Source: Methyloceanibacter superfactus (GTDB lineage Bacteria; Pseudomonadota; Alphaproteobacteria; Rhizobiales; Methyloligellaceae). Taken from it: a stretch of 64,000 nt of DNA. The translations under genes and the position numbers were made by a program. Position 1 is the first letter of the stretch. Every line of letters starts with the position of its first letter. The DNA is taken from NCBI RefSeq assembly GCF_001723305.1, contig NZ_LPWF01000029.1:80350-144349 (forward strand), written 5' to 3'. The notes below the pieces were generated by a model, which saw only the letters and a program-made list of their open reading frames with translations, made no database searches and was not told the DNA's origin. Positions 1 through 9,947 of the stretch are shown in pieces.

Positions 1-966
1 GGCCCAGATATAGATGAAGATCAGCGACCAGAAATGGACCACCGAGAGCCGGTACGAATAGATCGGCCGCTCGGCGCGCTTCGGCACGAAATAATACATC
101 ATGCCGAGGAAGCCGGCGGTGAGGAAGAAGCCGACCGCGTTGTGGCCGTACCACCACTGGGTCATGGCGTCCTGCACGCCGGAATAGATTATGTAGCTCT
201 TGGTGCCGACGAGCGAGATCGGGACCGCCAAGTTGTTGACGATATGCAGCATCGCGACGGTGACGATGAAGGCGAGATAGAACCAGTTCGCGACGTAAAT
301 ATGCGGTTCGCGGCGCTTGGCGATCGTGGCCACGAAGACAAGGAAATAGACCACCCAAACGGCGGTGAGCCACAGATCCACGTACCACTCGGGCTCGGCA
401 TATTCCTTCGATTGGGTGACACCGAGGACGTAGCCGGTGGCGGCCAGCACGATGAAGAGCTGATAGCCCCAGAACACGAACCACGGAGACCATTTGCCGG
501 CGAGCCTCGCGCGGCACGTGCGCTGCACGACATAAAATGACGTCGCAATCAGCGCGTTACCGCCGAAGGCGAAGATGACGGCCGAGGTATGCACCGGCCG
601 CAGACGGCCGAAATTGGTCCAGGGCAGATCGAGATTGAGGACCGGAAAGGCCAACTGCCAAGCAATGACGTCGCCGATCAGGAAGCCGGCAAGTCCCCAA
701 AAGACGGTGGCGATGACGCCGGCCCGGATAACGCCGTCCGCATAGCTCGTGGCGTCGTGCGGCTCCTTCTTCTCGATGATCTGCGTCAGCATATAGAGGA
801 AGGAAAGGCCCGCGGCGCCCAGCAGAATGCAGCCGTGAAACGCGATCACCCGGTCTTCGCCGGCGAGAGCCAGAATCAGGCCGACGACAACGAGAAGTCC
901 CGCCGCACCGAGCGCCAGGAAATCCGAGAACGCCTTCCACTCGTCACGCTGAAGCATTGCTGCCAT
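1..966 (-). CDS. ccoN: cbb3-type cytochrome c oxidase subunit I (CcoN), 5' part
   Basis: Catalytic heme-copper subunit of the high-affinity cbb3 oxidase, which reduces O2 at low oxygen in the inner membrane. The reading frame runs leftward from an ATG at 966 and is still open at base 1, giving 322 codons of a protein usually near 480-550 residues. After an N-terminal membrane segment comes the CcoN signature: [18 protein letters not shown] with a heme-ligand His, then further membrane helices and the [14 protein letters not shown] block with another conserved His. The remaining ccoOQP genes would lie left of the window. An FNR-type box sits about 60 bp upstream, fitting microaerobic induction. 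Identification rests on recalled family motifs; the missing 3' end cannot be assessed. Confidence 0.93.
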   Translation of the reverse strand, partial: MAAMLQRDEWKAFSDFLALGAAGLLVVVGLILALAGEDRVIAFHGCILLGAAGLSFLYMLTQIIEKKEPHDATSYADGVIRAGVIATVFWGLAGFLIGDVIAWQLAFPVLNLDLPWTNFGRLRPVHTSAVIFAFGGNALIATSFYVVQRTCRARLAGKWSPWFVFWGYQLFIVLAATGYVLGVTQSKEYAEPEWYVDLWLTAVWVVYFLVFVATIAKRREPHIYVANWFYLAFIVTVAMLHIVNNLAVPISLVGTKSYIIYSGVQDAMTQWWYGHNAVGFFLTAGFLGMMYYFVPKRAERPIYSYRLSVVHFWSLIFIYIWA

Positions 967-1018
967 TAGCCCATCCCCTCATCTTGGTGAGAATTGCTCT
1001 AGGCTGGAGCCCGGAACC

Positions 1019-1032
1019 TTGACCAAGATCAA
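1019..1032. promoter_or_regulatory. FNR/FixK-type binding site upstream of ccoN
   Basis: The 14-mer TTGACCAAGATCAA matches the FNR/FnrL/FixK consensus TTGAT-N4-ATCAA at 9 of 10 defined positions. It is centred about 60 bp upstream of the ccoN ATG, a usual place for an activator site. cbb3 operons in alphaproteobacteria are classic FixK/FnrL targets. The match is visible directly; activator identity and the transcription start are inferred. Confidence 0.75.
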
Positions 1033-1207
1033 ACTCTCGACAGAGAGCCTGCGACAGAGGCACCAGGCCACGGCCATGGCCGAGCCGTTCGCCCTAGAAG
1101 CGTATCAAGGCCAAGGACAACCAGAGCGATCGAGCGCCCCTCGCTCAATCTAACTTCCTCTCGTCATCCCGAGCCACTATCATTGCAGAATTGTTCAGTG
1201 GGGGCAC

Positions 1208-1404
1208 ATGCGACTTTTAGTTGGAATCATTCTCGGCGCAGTGCTCACGATCATCGGCGTCTACATCGTGGACATGGGCGCCGACGGGACCGAGCAGCGG
1301 CACATGGTGAACTGGGACGTTGTCGGGGCGCGGATCAGCGACCTGACCTCGGGCCTCAAGCGATCTGGGCCGACTTCACCCGTGAGATCACGGGCCCCAC
1401 CTAA
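1208..1404 (+). CDS. small single-pass membrane protein, frameshifted
   Basis: Short protein of unknown function. It begins MRLLVGIILGAVLTIIG, one N-terminal transmembrane segment, followed by a polar stretch containing MVNWDVVGARISDLTSG. I recall similar small 'MVNWDVVG' proteins as common in alphaproteobacteria. The initial frame runs out into unrelated Arg/Pro-rich sequence. Restoring one G near 1360 (AAGCG to AAGGCG) continues the protein as AIWADFTREITGPT and stops at 1404, which is the expected end for this family. I therefore give the span with one -1 shift. No neighbour suggests a role; the gene faces away from ccoN. Confidence 0.6.
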
Positions 1405-1477
1405 GCCACGTCTTCATCGTGATTTTTGACGATCGTCGGGCCTGCGGCCCCGAGCTGGGTGCTTGCCTGCGCGCGGC

Positions 1478-1570
1478 TGGCGGAGACGGGGGGATTCGAA
1501 CCCCCGATACGGCTTTTGACCGTATAACGGTTTAGCAAACCGCCGCCTTCAGCCTCTCGGCCACGTCTCC
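1478..1570 (-). tRNA. tRNA-Ser(GCT)
   Basis: On the minus strand the sequence folds as a class II tRNA. The acceptor stem GGAGACG pairs with CGTCTCC, the anticodon arm GGTTT-GCT-AAACC carries anticodon GCT, a long variable arm is present, the T arm is GGGGGTTCGAATCCCCC, and the 3' CCA is encoded at 1478-1480. The long variable arm and GCT anticodon identify serine, reading AGC and AGU. Confidence 0.97.
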
Positions 1571-1832
1571 GTTCGACGCAAAGGCTTACTGATCCGGCGA
1601 TGGGCGGTCAACACGACACCGTGCCCACCCGGCGAGATACTTGGCGCCTCACGCCAGCCGAATCCGGCGTCCGGGCCCGGCATTGTCCTGCGGCCCGCCA
1701 CCGCGCCTTGCAAGCGGCTCATGAGAAATGGCTGGAAACGGCCTCTCGGTGGTCTATCGGCCCTTCTGTTTTGCTGTGCCCGAGGATGTGCTAGGATTTT
1801 CAGCACTTCTTCACGGGGATGACGGGATCACC

Positions 1833-2564
1833 ATGGGCCGGCGTGCTTGCCCAAGACCGTTTCTACACGCGGCGCTTATCGCCGGCGCTCTCGCCTGCGC
1901 GAGTTCCGCCGCGCTCGCCGCCGACGCCGAGTATTGCGTCACCTGCAAGAACCCCGATCAGACCTATCGCTGCAAGATCACCGGCGTCGGCAAGAGGCCG
2001 ACCGATGCGCTGAAGCTCTATTGCGTCATCCGCACCGCCAAGGACGGCAACCATGCCTCGTGCAAGGCGGAAGTCGCATCCGCGGCCTGCAACGGGCTGG
2101 CGAAGGTCTATAATTATGAAGGCCCGTCCCTGCCCCCGGAGGTTGCCGCCGACCCCCGCGTGAGAGAGCTCAAGCAAAGGGTCGACCAAGACCGGCGCAC
2201 CTTCGCCGAGCCCACAGACAAGGCCAAGGGCGAAGCCCCGAAGACGCTCTTCGAGCTTGGCGGCCGCGCAGTGGACGCTTCGGCCAAAGGCTTGCGCGGC
2301 GCCCGTTCGGCTCTCGGCGGATCGTCCGATGATCCGGCCCCCGCACCCGCTAAGGCCCCTGCCCCGACGACGGGCTCGCTGCCTGTCGCAGCGCCGGCGC
2401 CCGCGCCGCAACCCACCGAGAGCGTCAGCACGGCCGGGCGCGTCAAACAGGCAGCCCAGAGCACAGGCTCAGCCGTGAGCGGCTTTGCGCGCAAGAGTTA
2501 TAACTGTGTCCTCTCGCTCTTCCGCCATTGCAGCGAGGAAGCAGGAGACGGAGCACCGGAATAG
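1833..2564 (+). CDS. secreted hypothetical protein with Pro/Ala-rich linker
   Basis: 243 residues from the ATG at 1833. This start is preferred over an in-frame upstream ATG at 1728 because it is followed at once by a signal peptide, MGRRACPRPFLHAALIAG with cleavage after ALA. The mature N-terminal part (about residues 30-90) holds five Cys, including CVTC, YRC, YCV and ASC, and may be a small disulfide-bonded domain. A Pro/Ala-rich linker (around 165-200) follows, then a C-terminal stretch ending with two Cys (SYNCVLSLFRHCSEE). I do not recognise a family. Periplasmic or envelope location is inferred from the signal and Cys content. It stands alone between tRNA-Ser and a leftward gene. Confidence 0.6.
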   Translation: MGRRACPRPFLHAALIAGALACASSAALAADAEYCVTCKNPDQTYRCKITGVGKRPTDALKLYCVIRTAKDGNHASCKAEVASAACNGLAKVYNYEGPSLPPEVAADPRVRELKQRVDQDRRTFAEPTDKAKGEAPKTLFELGGRAVDASAKGLRGARSALGGSSDDPAPAPAKAPAPTTGSLPVAAPAPAPQPTESVSTAGRVKQAAQSTGSAVSGFARKSYNCVLSLFRHCSEEAGDGAPE

Positions 2565-2605
2565 CTCCGGCGCCCCTCCCCTTACGAGCAATCAATCTCT
2601 GAAAG

Positions 2606-2871
2606 CTAGTTGGTCTGCAGCCACTCGCGCGCGAGCTTCTGAGCCTCGGCGACCTGATCCGCCGACATCTCCTGGGCAAGCTCGAGGCGATAGGTCAGAG
2701 CCGTGGCGTTGCCCGCGCGGCGGCGAGGTTGAACCATTTGTGGGCCACCACGAGATTGGCATCCACCACCCGGCCCGTCGAATAGAGCATCCCCAGCTCG
2801 AACAGGGCGTCGGCCCCACCGGTCTGCGCCGCGAGCTCCATATGCCCAGCCGACATATCCATCCGTGCCAT
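2606..2871 (-). CDS. Sel1-repeat-type small protein, frameshifted
   Basis: About 88 residues. It begins MARMDMSAGHMELAAQTG and contains one Sel1/TPR-like unit (ADALFELGMLYSTGR, then AHKWFNLAAARG). The start frame breaks near 2713, where GGGG of the coding strand reads GGG. Adding one G continues as GNATALTYRLELAQEM to the stop at 2606, matching the short Sel1 proteins I know from Rhizobiales. Such proteins are thought to mediate protein-protein contacts; the partner is unknown. The family is clear, the function is not. The roughly 290 bp on its right (2872-3163) hold no gene I can support. Confidence 0.65.
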
Positions 2872-3163
2872 TTTTTGCGTCCCCCTTTGCACTCATCTTG
2901 GAACCTGCGTTTCCCCCGCAAAGGTTCATCGAGTGTTGTTCAACTTCAATACGGGGATCATGCGAGAGCACTTTCAACAACTCCTGAAGAGGCGTGATTA
3001 ATGCAAAATAACTAAAGGTAAAATGCATGGTAATATTGGTTTACACTGCACGCGTTTGCGCGGGGTATTGATTAAGATTGGCGTTTTGAAAGATTCTCTT
3101 GACCATTCCGAGTCATGCGCCGGTAACCACGCAAAAACGTTGTCGGCTGGCCTGCGGAAAAAA

Positions 3164-4722
3164 CTATTGCGGCGTGGCGCGGGACGGCGCCGTGAAGGTG
3201 ACGCGCCAGGACCAGTCCCGGTCGGCCTTGGGCGAGCCGAAGGACGACCAGGGCACGCGGACCTCTTGCGATGCACCCGCGAGGCCCGACCCCATCTTGG
3301 CGAGTTCCGCCGCCGCGCCTTTTGGGGGTTCTTCACCCTCGGCGGCGCGCCAGACCAAGGCACCTGCCGTCTCGCGATCCACGGGGCGAACCGGAGGCGC
3401 GTAGTGCGGATTGCGCAGACAGACGATGCGCGCATCGGAAAGAGACGGCGGAGATTGCCGGCGTCATCGCGATTGGTCGCGATGACCGTCCCCGACCGGA
3501 AGCCACCCGCGCGCAGCGCCTCACCCAACCCGTCATAGGGAATCGCCATCCGGCACTTACCGCAACCGGGGCCCATCGAGTTCATCAGATCGTAGGCGCG
3601 CAGCGGCGCGACCAGCACGGTGAGCACGAGGATCAGCCCCGCCAGCACCTTCACCTTGCGCTCGGCGTTGCCGGTACGCTCCACGAGCACCAGCAGCCAT
3701 AACGGGGTCAGCAGGAAGAACGGGTGCATGTAGCGCTCGAGATAATGCGTGGCTCCCGTCAGCAACGCCCCGAGAATCAGAAAGACGAACCCGCCAATCG
3801 TCATATGCAGCAGGAGCAGCGGCCAGTCCGGTGTGCTGCCCGGCCAGTCGCGCGGCCGCACGCTCTGTTTGAGCGCCGCCCATCCCTGCGGCACCATGCG
3901 CGGAAATCCCACCAGCAAGATCGCGATGAGAGGCAACAGAAAGCCGAACGGCGCATAGAGCGCGCCCACGAAGCCGATGGCCCTCGCCTTCAGCCACTCC
4001 GATGCTCTCGGGGCAACGGCATCGTCGAAGACGGCGACCAGGTCGCGTTGCCCCTTGATTAGCCAATACGTGAACGGCGCGGTGACGACCGCGGCCATGG
4101 CCAATGAGAGAAGCATCCGCCAATCGAGCAGCCGCGCCCGCAAGGCCGGCTGCAGAAGCGCACATATCAGCAGGATGACCAGAAAGCCGACGAAGTTGTA
4201 TTTGCTGAGCAGGCCGAGGCCGATGAAGAGGCCGAACAAGAGATAGTCGCGCGCCCCACCCCGCTCCACCAAGCGCATGAAGGACCAGAACGACGCCGCG
4301 ACCATGCAACTCAGCATCATCGTGTGCGTCACGCCTTCATGCAGGTTCCAACCAAACTGGAACAGCAGCAGCGGCGTCACGCCGGCGACGACTTGCCAGT
4401 GCCAGTCGCTGAAGATCCGCGTGGCGGCGAGATAGAGAAAGGCGAAGGTCGCGCTGAGCAGCGCGTATTTGATGAGAAGGAAGCTCAGGAGGTTCGGTCC
4501 GGTGAGCTGCTGCACCGACCACAGCACCCATTCATAGAGAGGCGGCTGCCGTTCGACATAGCCAAGCGACAATGTCTGGGCGAGCACATTGGCCATCGCA
4601 TCGTCGAGCGTCAGGTTGTCGGACAACGCGAGCCGCATGCCGCCAAAGACGAGGCCGTAGACCGCCCCAATCAGGATGACGGCCCACAAGCCAAAAGACC
4701 GGCCCTGCGCTTGAACCGACAT
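3164..4722 (-). CDS. GT39-like polytopic glycosyltransferase (ArnT/PMT type), frameshifted
   Basis: About 520 residues. The N-terminal two thirds have some ten hydrophobic helices and the GT39/DUF2029-like layout: an acidic luminal loop soon after TM1 (LTLDDAMANV) and the pattern LGYVERQPPLYEWVLW. This family moves sugars from polyprenyl-phosphate carriers to lipids or proteins on the periplasmic face. A C-terminal soluble domain carries a CGKC pair. The ATG at 4722 follows directly from the hydrophobic N-terminus. Near 3437 one G is missing (CCGATG for CCGGATG); restoring it gives a C-terminus ending in FTAPSRATPQ at 3164. The acceptor is unknown. Confidence 0.75.
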
Positions 4723-4833
4723 TGATGGTTTCCAACCCCGCGTTCGAGATTTCGGGTGCAAATAGAGCCCGTTACAGGTGCTGCATATCAGATTTATGTA
4801 AGGCGGCGCCCGGCCCGATGGCGAGCGCGCGCC

Positions 4834-5808
4834 TTACGGAATGAGGAGTGTCGACCCCGTCGTCAGCCGTCCTTCGAGCTCGCGATGGGCGCGCTCCGCC
4901 TCCGCCAACGGATAGGTCTGGTTGACGGCGATCTTCACCTTGCCCTTGGCGATGACGCCGAACAGATCGTTGGCGGTGGAGACCAGCTCCTTGCGGGTGG
5001 CGATATAATCGCCGAGCGCCGGCCGCGTGGCGAAAAGTGAGCCCTTCTGGGCCAGAAGATTGATCCGGAATTCCGGCACCGGCCCAGACGCCTGGCCGAA
5101 GCTCACCCACATGCCGCGCCGCTTGAGGCAATCGAGTGAGGCCGGGAAGGTATCCTTGCCGATGGAATCGTAGACCACGTCGACCCCCTCGCCTTTGGTG
5201 TAGTCCTTCACCTTCGCGACCACGTCCTCCTCGCGATAGTTGATGACGTGGGTGCAGCCGTGGGAGCGCGCGATCAGCGCCTTGCCCGACGAGCCGACCG
5301 TGCCGATCACCGTGGCGCCGAGCGAGGCCGCCCATTGGCAGGCGATCATCCCGACCCCGCCGGCCGCCGCATGAAATAGAAGTGTCGTCTCCGGCCCCAC
5401 TTTATAGGTCCGGCGCAACAGATATTGCGCCGTCATGCCCTTGAGCATGATCGAGGCCGCGGTCTCGTCGCTCACCGTCTCGGGGATCCGCACCACGCGG
5501 TCCGCCGCGATCAGCCGCTCCTGCGCATAAGCGCCGACCGGCCCGGCATAGGCCACACGGCGGCCGACTTTCAAATCGCGCACGCCCTCGCCGATGGCGG
5601 TCACCACGCCGGCGCCCTCCATGCCGGGAATGAACGGCAGTTGGTCCTGAGGGTAGAGCCCGGTCCGGAGATAGACGTCGATATAGTTGAGCCCGATCGC
5701 GGTCTGCTTGATGCGCACCTCGCCGGGGCCGGGGTCGCCGACCTCGACCTCCTCCCACTGAAGCGCTTCGGGCCCACCATAGTCGTGGACGCGGATCGCA
5801 TGCGTCAT
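4834..5808 (-). CDS. quinone oxidoreductase (zinc-free MDR family)
   Basis: 324 residues, full length for the NADPH:quinone oxidoreductase group of medium-chain reductases. The N-terminal GroES-like half has GLNYIDVYLRTGLYP and PGMEGAGVV. The Rossmann half carries the nucleotide loop AAAGGVGMIACQWA at about residue 148. The catalytic-zinc Cys/His ligands of alcohol dehydrogenases are absent, as expected for QOR. It should reduce quinones or enones with NADPH in the cytosol. It follows gatB by 52 bp on the same strand, so co-transcription is possible but not needed. Confidence 0.92.
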   Translation of the reverse strand: MTHAIRVHDYGGPEALQWEEVEVGDPGPGEVRIKQTAIGLNYIDVYLRTGLYPQDQLPFIPGMEGAGVVTAIGEGVRDLKVGRRVAYAGPVGAYAQERLIAADRVVRIPETVSDETAASIMLKGMTAQYLLRRTYKVGPETTLLFHAAAGGVGMIACQWAASLGATVIGTVGSSGKALIARSHGCTHVINYREEDVVAKVKDYTKGEGVDVVYDSIGKDTFPASLDCLKRRGMWVSFGQASGPVPEFRINLLAQKGSLFATRPALGDYIATRKELVSTANDLFGVIAKGKVKIAVNQTYPLAEAERAHRELEGRLTTGSTLLIP

Positions 5809-5860
5809 CGTCCAATCCCTCCGAGATGGGTCATAAGAGCGCTTTGGGCCGTAAAAGCGG

Positions 5861-7333
5861 CTAGTCGATGCCGAGCTTGGCTTTGAGCAGTTCGTTGACC
5901 GCCTGCGGGCTTGCCTTGCCTTGGGTCGCCTTCATCACCTGGCCCACGAACCAGCCGATCAGCGCCGGCTTCTCCTTGGCCTGCTCCACCTTGTCCGGGT
6001 TGGCGGCGATCACCTCGTCGACCGCCTTCTCGATAGCGCCGGTATCGGTGACCTGCTTCAAGCCCCGTGCCTCGACGATCTCCGCCGGGTCGCCGCCCTC
6101 GGTCCACACGATGTCGAACACGTCCTTGGCGATCTTGCCCGAGATGGTGCCGGACTTGATCAAATCGACGATGGCGCCGAGCTGATCCGCCGTCACCGGG
6201 CTATCGACGATGGTGCCGCCTTCCTTGTTGAGTCGGCCGAACAGCTCGTTGATGACCCAGTTCGCCGCCTGCTTGGCGTCGCGCCCCTTCGCCACCGCCT
6301 CGAAATAGTCGACACTTTCACGCTCCGACACGAGCACGTCGGCGTCATAAGGCGTGAGCCCATACTCGGCGATGAAGCGCGCGCGCTTCTCGTCGGGAAG
6401 TTCGGGCAGGTCTTTGGCGAGGTCGTCCACAAAGGCTTGCGTCAGCTCGAGGGGCAGCAGATCTGGGTCGGGGAAATAGCGGTAGTCGTGCGCCTCCTCC
6501 TTGGACCGCATGGAGCGCGTCTCGCCGGTCTTGGCGTCGAACAGCCGCGTCTCCTGATGGATCTCGCCGCCGTCCTCCAGAATCTCGATCTGCCGGCGGG
6601 CCTCATACTCGATGGCCTGGCCGATAAAGCGGATCGAGTTCACGTTCTTGATCTCGCAGCGCGTGCCGAACTCGTCGCCGGGACGCCGCACCGACACGTT
6701 GACGTCGGCGCGCAAACTGCCCTGCTCCATATTGCCGTCGCACGTGCCGAGATAGCGCAGGATGGTGCGCACCTTGCTCACAAAGGCGCGCGCCTGCTCG
6801 GACGAACGCAGGTCGGGCTTCGACACGATCTCCATGAGCGCCACGCCGGAGCGGTTGAGGTCCACATAGGAGAACTGCGGATGCTGGTCGTGCAGGCTCT
6901 TGCCCGCGTCCTGCTCCAGATGCAGCCGCTCGATGCCGACGATGACGCGCTCGCCACTCAGCAGGTCGACGATGACCTCGCCCTCGCCGACGATCGGATT
7001 CTTGTACTGGCTGATCTGATAGCCTTGCGGCAGATCGGGATAGAAATAGTTCTTCCGGTCGAACACCGAGTTCAGGTTGATCTGCGCCTTGAGCCCAAGC
7101 CCCGTACGGATGGCTTGTGCCACGCAACCTTCGTTGATCACGGGCAGCATGCCCGGCATGGCCGCGTCGACCAGGCTGACATGCGAGTTGGGATCGCCGC
7201 CGAACTCCGTCGAGGCACCCGAGAACAGCTTGGCGTTCGACGTGACCTGGGCATGGATCTCCATGCCGATCACCATCTCCCAGTCGCCGGTGGCGCCTTC
7301 GATCAGGTTCGACTTTTCCGTCTTGGCGTCCAT
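5861..7333 (-). CDS. gatB: Asp-tRNA(Asn)/Glu-tRNA(Gln) amidotransferase subunit B
   Basis: 490 residues, intact. GatB binds the mischarged tRNA and activates its Asp/Glu side chain, to be amidated with ammonia delivered from GatA. Visible family blocks are [10 protein letters not shown] near residue 22, [15 protein letters not shown] around 98, and a long [10 protein letters not shown] segment. The C-terminal YqeY-like helical domain ends in [14 protein letters not shown]. Alphaproteobacteria usually need GatCAB because they lack AsnRS and/or GlnRS. The gene lies in the gat cluster but is separated from gatA by a RidA gene and a chorismate mutase gene. Confidence 0.98.
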   Translation of the reverse strand: MDAKTEKSNLIEGATGDWEMVIGMEIHAQVTSNAKLFSGASTEFGGDPNSHVSLVDAAMPGMLPVINEGCVAQAIRTGLGLKAQINLNSVFDRKNYFYPDLPQGYQISQYKNPIVGEGEVIVDLLSGERVIVGIERLHLEQDAGKSLHDQHPQFSYVDLNRSGVALMEIVSKPDLRSSEQARAFVSKVRTILRYLGTCDGNMEQGSLRADVNVSVRRPGDEFGTRCEIKNVNSIRFIGQAIEYEARRQIEILEDGGEIHQETRLFDAKTGETRSMRSKEEAHDYRYFPDPDLLPLELTQAFVDDLAKDLPELPDEKRARFIAEYGLTPYDADVLVSERESVDYFEAVAKGRDAKQAANWVINELFGRLNKEGGTIVDSPVTADQLGAIVDLIKSGTISGKIAKDVFDIVWTEGGDPAEIVEARGLKQVTDTGAIEKAVDEVIAANPDKVEQAKEKPALIGWFVGQVMKATQGKASPQAVNELLKAKLGID

Positions 7334-7342
7334 GGGCCGCCG

Positions 7343-7617
7343 CTACTCCTTACGATCCGAACGCAGTCTTTCTTCTTCGTACTGGATGAACCAGCCGATC
7401 ATCTGCCGCCACAACGCTTCCACCAGCTCCGGCGGCAAGTTGTTCTCGGTGGCGCGCGCCTTCACCTTGTCGATCACCTGCTGGATGCGCCAGGGCACCC
7501 GCGCGTCGGCCGGCGCGTCTTGAGCTGCCAGGCCCGGTCCACATAGGCGAAGCGCTCGCAGATGAGATCCACCATGGCCTGGTCGATACGATCGATCTCG
7601 ACCCGGACCTCGTCCAT
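7343..7617 (-). CDS. chorismate mutase (AroQ class), frameshifted
   Basis: About 91 residues of the all-helical AroQ fold, which converts chorismate to prephenate for Phe/Tyr synthesis. It begins MDEVRVEIDRIDQAMVDLI with the conserved Arg and helix-1 spacing, and continues with VPWRIQQVIDKVKARA and LVEALWRQMIGWFIQYEEE. The two halves are in different frames; one G is missing near 7521 (ACGCGCC for ACGGCGCC). The stop lies 9 bp before the gatB ATG, so translation of the two is probably linked. Start at 7617 is chosen from homology, since the ribosome site is weak. Confidence 0.85.
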
Positions 7618-7662
7618 GTTCTGGCATTTCTGAGCTTCGCGCGTGCATGGCAGACTCTCTGG

Positions 7663-8058
7663 TTATCCCGATGTCTCAGGTAGCACGGCTTCGACCTCGA
7701 TCTCGACCAGCCAGTCCGGGCTGACGAAACGGGAGACCTGAAGGGTCGTGTTGGCGGGGCGAATGTCGCCGAAAACCTCGCCGTGAACCCGGCCCACCGC
7801 GTCGAAATCCGCCATGTCGACGAGATAGACGCGCGTGCGGACAACGTCCTTGAAGCTCGCCCCGGCCTCCGCCAGCGCCGCGCCGATGGTCTCGAAGATG
7901 GCGCGGGTCTGCGCCGCCGGATCGCCGATGGCCACGGGCTTGCCGCCCGAAGCGGCCGTGGTGCCGCTGACCGCCACGATATTGCCGACGCGCACCGCAC
8001 GGCTGAAGCCGATCGTCTTCTCGTATGGGCTTCCGGAACTGACGAGACGCCGGCTCAT
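7663..8058 (-). CDS. RidA/YjgF family protein
   Basis: 131 residues from the ATG at 8058, which overlaps the gatA stop as ATGA; this favours it over an upstream in-frame ATG. The YjgF fold is evident from [42 protein letters not shown] and the C-terminal [12 protein letters not shown]. The Arg in [11 protein letters not shown] matches the family's ligand-binding Arg. RidA enzymes deaminate reactive enamines/imines from PLP enzymes; this longer-type paralogue may have another substrate. Translational coupling to gatA is visible. Confidence 0.88.
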   Translation of the reverse strand: MSRRLVSSGSPYEKTIGFSRAVRVGNIVAVSGTTAASGGKPVAIGDPAAQTRAIFETIGAALAEAGASFKDVVRTRVYLVDMADFDAVGRVHGEVFGDIRPANTTLQVSRFVSPDWLVEIEVEAVLPETSG

Positions 8059-9542
8059 GCTGATTTGCTCCACCAATCTGCGGGGCTAGGACGAGGCCCC
8101 GTCGCATCTTCGATCACCTGCGCTGTGCGGAACAGGGTCTCCTCGTCGAAGGCGCGGCCGATGAGCTGAAGCCCGAGCGGCGTCCCTTCCGACGATAGAC
8201 CCGCCGGCACGGAGATGCCGGGCAGTCCCGCCATGTTCACCGTCACCGTGAAGATGTCGTTCAGATACATCTCGACCGGATCGCCCGACTTCTCGCCGAG
8301 CGCGAAGGCGGGACCCGGCGTGGTCGGCGTCAGGATCGCGTCGACCCCTTCCGAGGCCTGGTCGAAATCGCGCTTGATCAAGGTCCGCACTTTCTGCGCC
8401 TTAAGGTAGTAGGCATCGTAATAGCCGGCCGACAGCACATAGGTGCCGATCAGGATGCGCCGCTTGACCTCGGCGCCGAAGCCGGCCTCGCGCGTGTTCT
8501 CGTACATGGAAAGCACGTCGGCGCCCGGCTCGCGCAATCCGTAGCGCACGCCGTCATAGCGGGCGAGGTTCGAGGACGCCTCCGCCGGTGCGACAATATA
8601 ATAGGACGGCAGCGCGTATTTGGTGTGCGGCAGGCTGACCTCTTTGATCTCGGCCCCCGCATCCCTCAGCCAAGCGATCCCCTGCTGCCACAGCGCCTCG
8701 ATCTCCGGCGCCATGCCCGGCATGCGGTATTCTTTCGGGATGCCGATGGTGAGGCCTTTGACGCCCTTGCCGACCGCCGCCTCGAAGTCGGGCACGACCG
8801 CGTCCACGGATGTCGTGTCCTTCGGATCGTGGCTCGCCATGGCTTTCAGCAGGATCGCGGCATCGCGCACCGTGCGTGCGATGGGCCCCGCCTGATCCAG
8901 CGACGAGGCGAAGGCGACGATGCCCCAGCGCGAGCAGCGGCCATAGGTGGGCTTGATGCCGACGGTGCCGGTGAAAGCCGCGGGCTGGCGGATGGAGCCG
9001 CCGGTATCGGTCGCCGTGGCGCCCATGCACAAACGGGCGGCAACCGGCCGCCGACGAGCCGCCGGACGACCCGCCGGGCACGAGCTTCGCGTCGGAGCCG
9101 GACCGCGCCAGGGATTGATCACCGGGCCGTAATGGCTCGTCTCGTTTGGAGACCCCATGGCGAACTCGTCATTATTGAGCTTGCCGAGCATCACCGCGCC
9201 TTCCGCCCACAGATTGGTCGTGACCGTGGACTCGTAGGTCGGGGTGAAGCCGTCGAGGATATGCGAGCAGGCCGTGGTGCGGACGCCCTTCGTGCAGAAC
9301 AAATCCTTGATGCCGAGCGGAATGCCCTCGAGGCTGCCGCCCTCGCCCTTGCCGAGACGGGCATCGCTCGCCGCCGCCATCTCCAACGCCCGCTCCGGCG
9401 TCGGCAGCACATAGGCGTTGAGCGCCGCGTTGGCCGCCTCGATGGCATCGACATGAGCCTGCGTCAGCTCGCGCGCCGTGAACGACTTGCCGCGCAAACC
9501 ATCTCGCGCTTCGGCAATGGTGAGATCTGTCAGGTCGGTCAC
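8055..9542 (-). CDS. gatA: Asp-tRNA(Asn)/Glu-tRNA(Gln) amidotransferase subunit A
   Basis: 495 codons, amidase-signature enzyme that frees ammonia from Gln for transfer to GatB. The catalytic Lys is in [10 protein letters not shown] (about residue 79), and [17 protein letters not shown] is the downstream signature. Between them the frame reads nonsense for about 20 residues. Restoring one G near 9103 and removing one C near 9046 yields the expected [11 protein letters not shown] loop with the cis-Ser and the nucleophile region. This is a compensating -1/+1 pair, best explained as sequence error because the gene is essential. It sits 12 bp downstream of gatC and overlaps ridA. Confidence 0.95.
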   Translation of the reverse strand: MTDLTDLTIAEARDGLRGKSFTARELTQAHVDAIEAANAALNAYVLPTPERALEMAAASDARLGKGEGGSLEGIPLGIKDLFCTKGVRTTACSHILDGFTPTYESTVTTNLWAEGAVMLGKLNNDEFAMGSPNETSHYGPVINPWRGPAPTRSSCPAGRPAARRRPVAARLCMGATATDTGGSIRQPAAFTGTVGIKPTYGRCSRWGIVAFASSLDQAGPIARTVRDAAILLKAMASHDPKDTTSVDAVVPDFEAAVGKGVKGLTIGIPKEYRMPGMAPEIEALWQQGIAWLRDAGAEIKEVSLPHTKYALPSYYIVAPAEASSNLARYDGVRYGLREPGADVLSMYENTREAGFGAEVKRRILIGTYVLSAGYYDAYYLKAQKVRTLIKRDFDQASEGVDAILTPTTPGPAFALGEKSGDPVEMYLNDIFTVTVNMAGLPGISVPAGLSSEGTPLGLQLIGRAFDEETLFRTAQVIEDATGPRPSPADWWSKSA

Positions 9543-9554
9543 AAGCCGGCTTCC

Positions 9555-9842
9555 CTACTCGACGATCTTGGGCACGACGAAATAATGATCGTCGGCCTTG
9601 GGCGCATTCTTAAGGATGTCGTCGGCGCAAAAGCCGTCGGTCACCTCGTCCTTGCGCTTCTTCATGGTCATGGCTTCCACCCGCGTCATGGCCTCTACCG
9701 CGGACGTATCGAGCTCATCAAGCTGGGCCACCCAATCGAGAATGCCGGAAAGCTCGGTCTCCAGCCGCGCCGCCTCCTCATCGGTGATGGCGATGCGGGC
9801 AAGGCGGGCAATGCGGCGGACTGTGGCGCTGTCGACGGACAT
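9555..9842 (-). CDS. gatC: Asp-tRNA(Asn)/Glu-tRNA(Gln) amidotransferase subunit C
   Basis: 95 residues from the ATG at 9842 (MSVDSATVRRIARLARI), which fits the usual GatC length better than an upstream ATG at 9893. GatC is a small belt protein that holds GatA and GatB together. Conserved features are the N-terminal helix with VRRIARLARIAI, LSGILDWVAQLDELDT and the C-terminal YFVVPKIVE. First gene of the leftward gat cluster, so a promoter is expected in 9843-9947. Confidence 0.96.
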   Translation of the reverse strand: MSVDSATVRRIARLARIAITDEEAARLETELSGILDWVAQLDELDTSAVEAMTRVEAMTMKKRKDEVTDGFCADDILKNAPKADDHYFVVPKIVE

Positions 9843-9947
9843 GGCTGTGAGCTGGCTTCTCGAGGGGGGTTTCCGATGCGGCGTTCCTAGCACTGGGCCG
9901 AAAAACCGGCAACTTGGCTTGTCACCACGGCTTTAGGACCTAAAGCC

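Noticed and set aside
5921..7546. 541-residue open frame on the plus strand opposite gatB
   Set aside because: His/Asp/Arg-rich shadow of the gatB coding frame; gatB has clear family motifs in the other strand.
8625..9890. 421-residue plus-strand open frame opposite gatA/gatC
   Set aside because: Antisense shadow caused by GC-rich codon bias; no recognisable domain.
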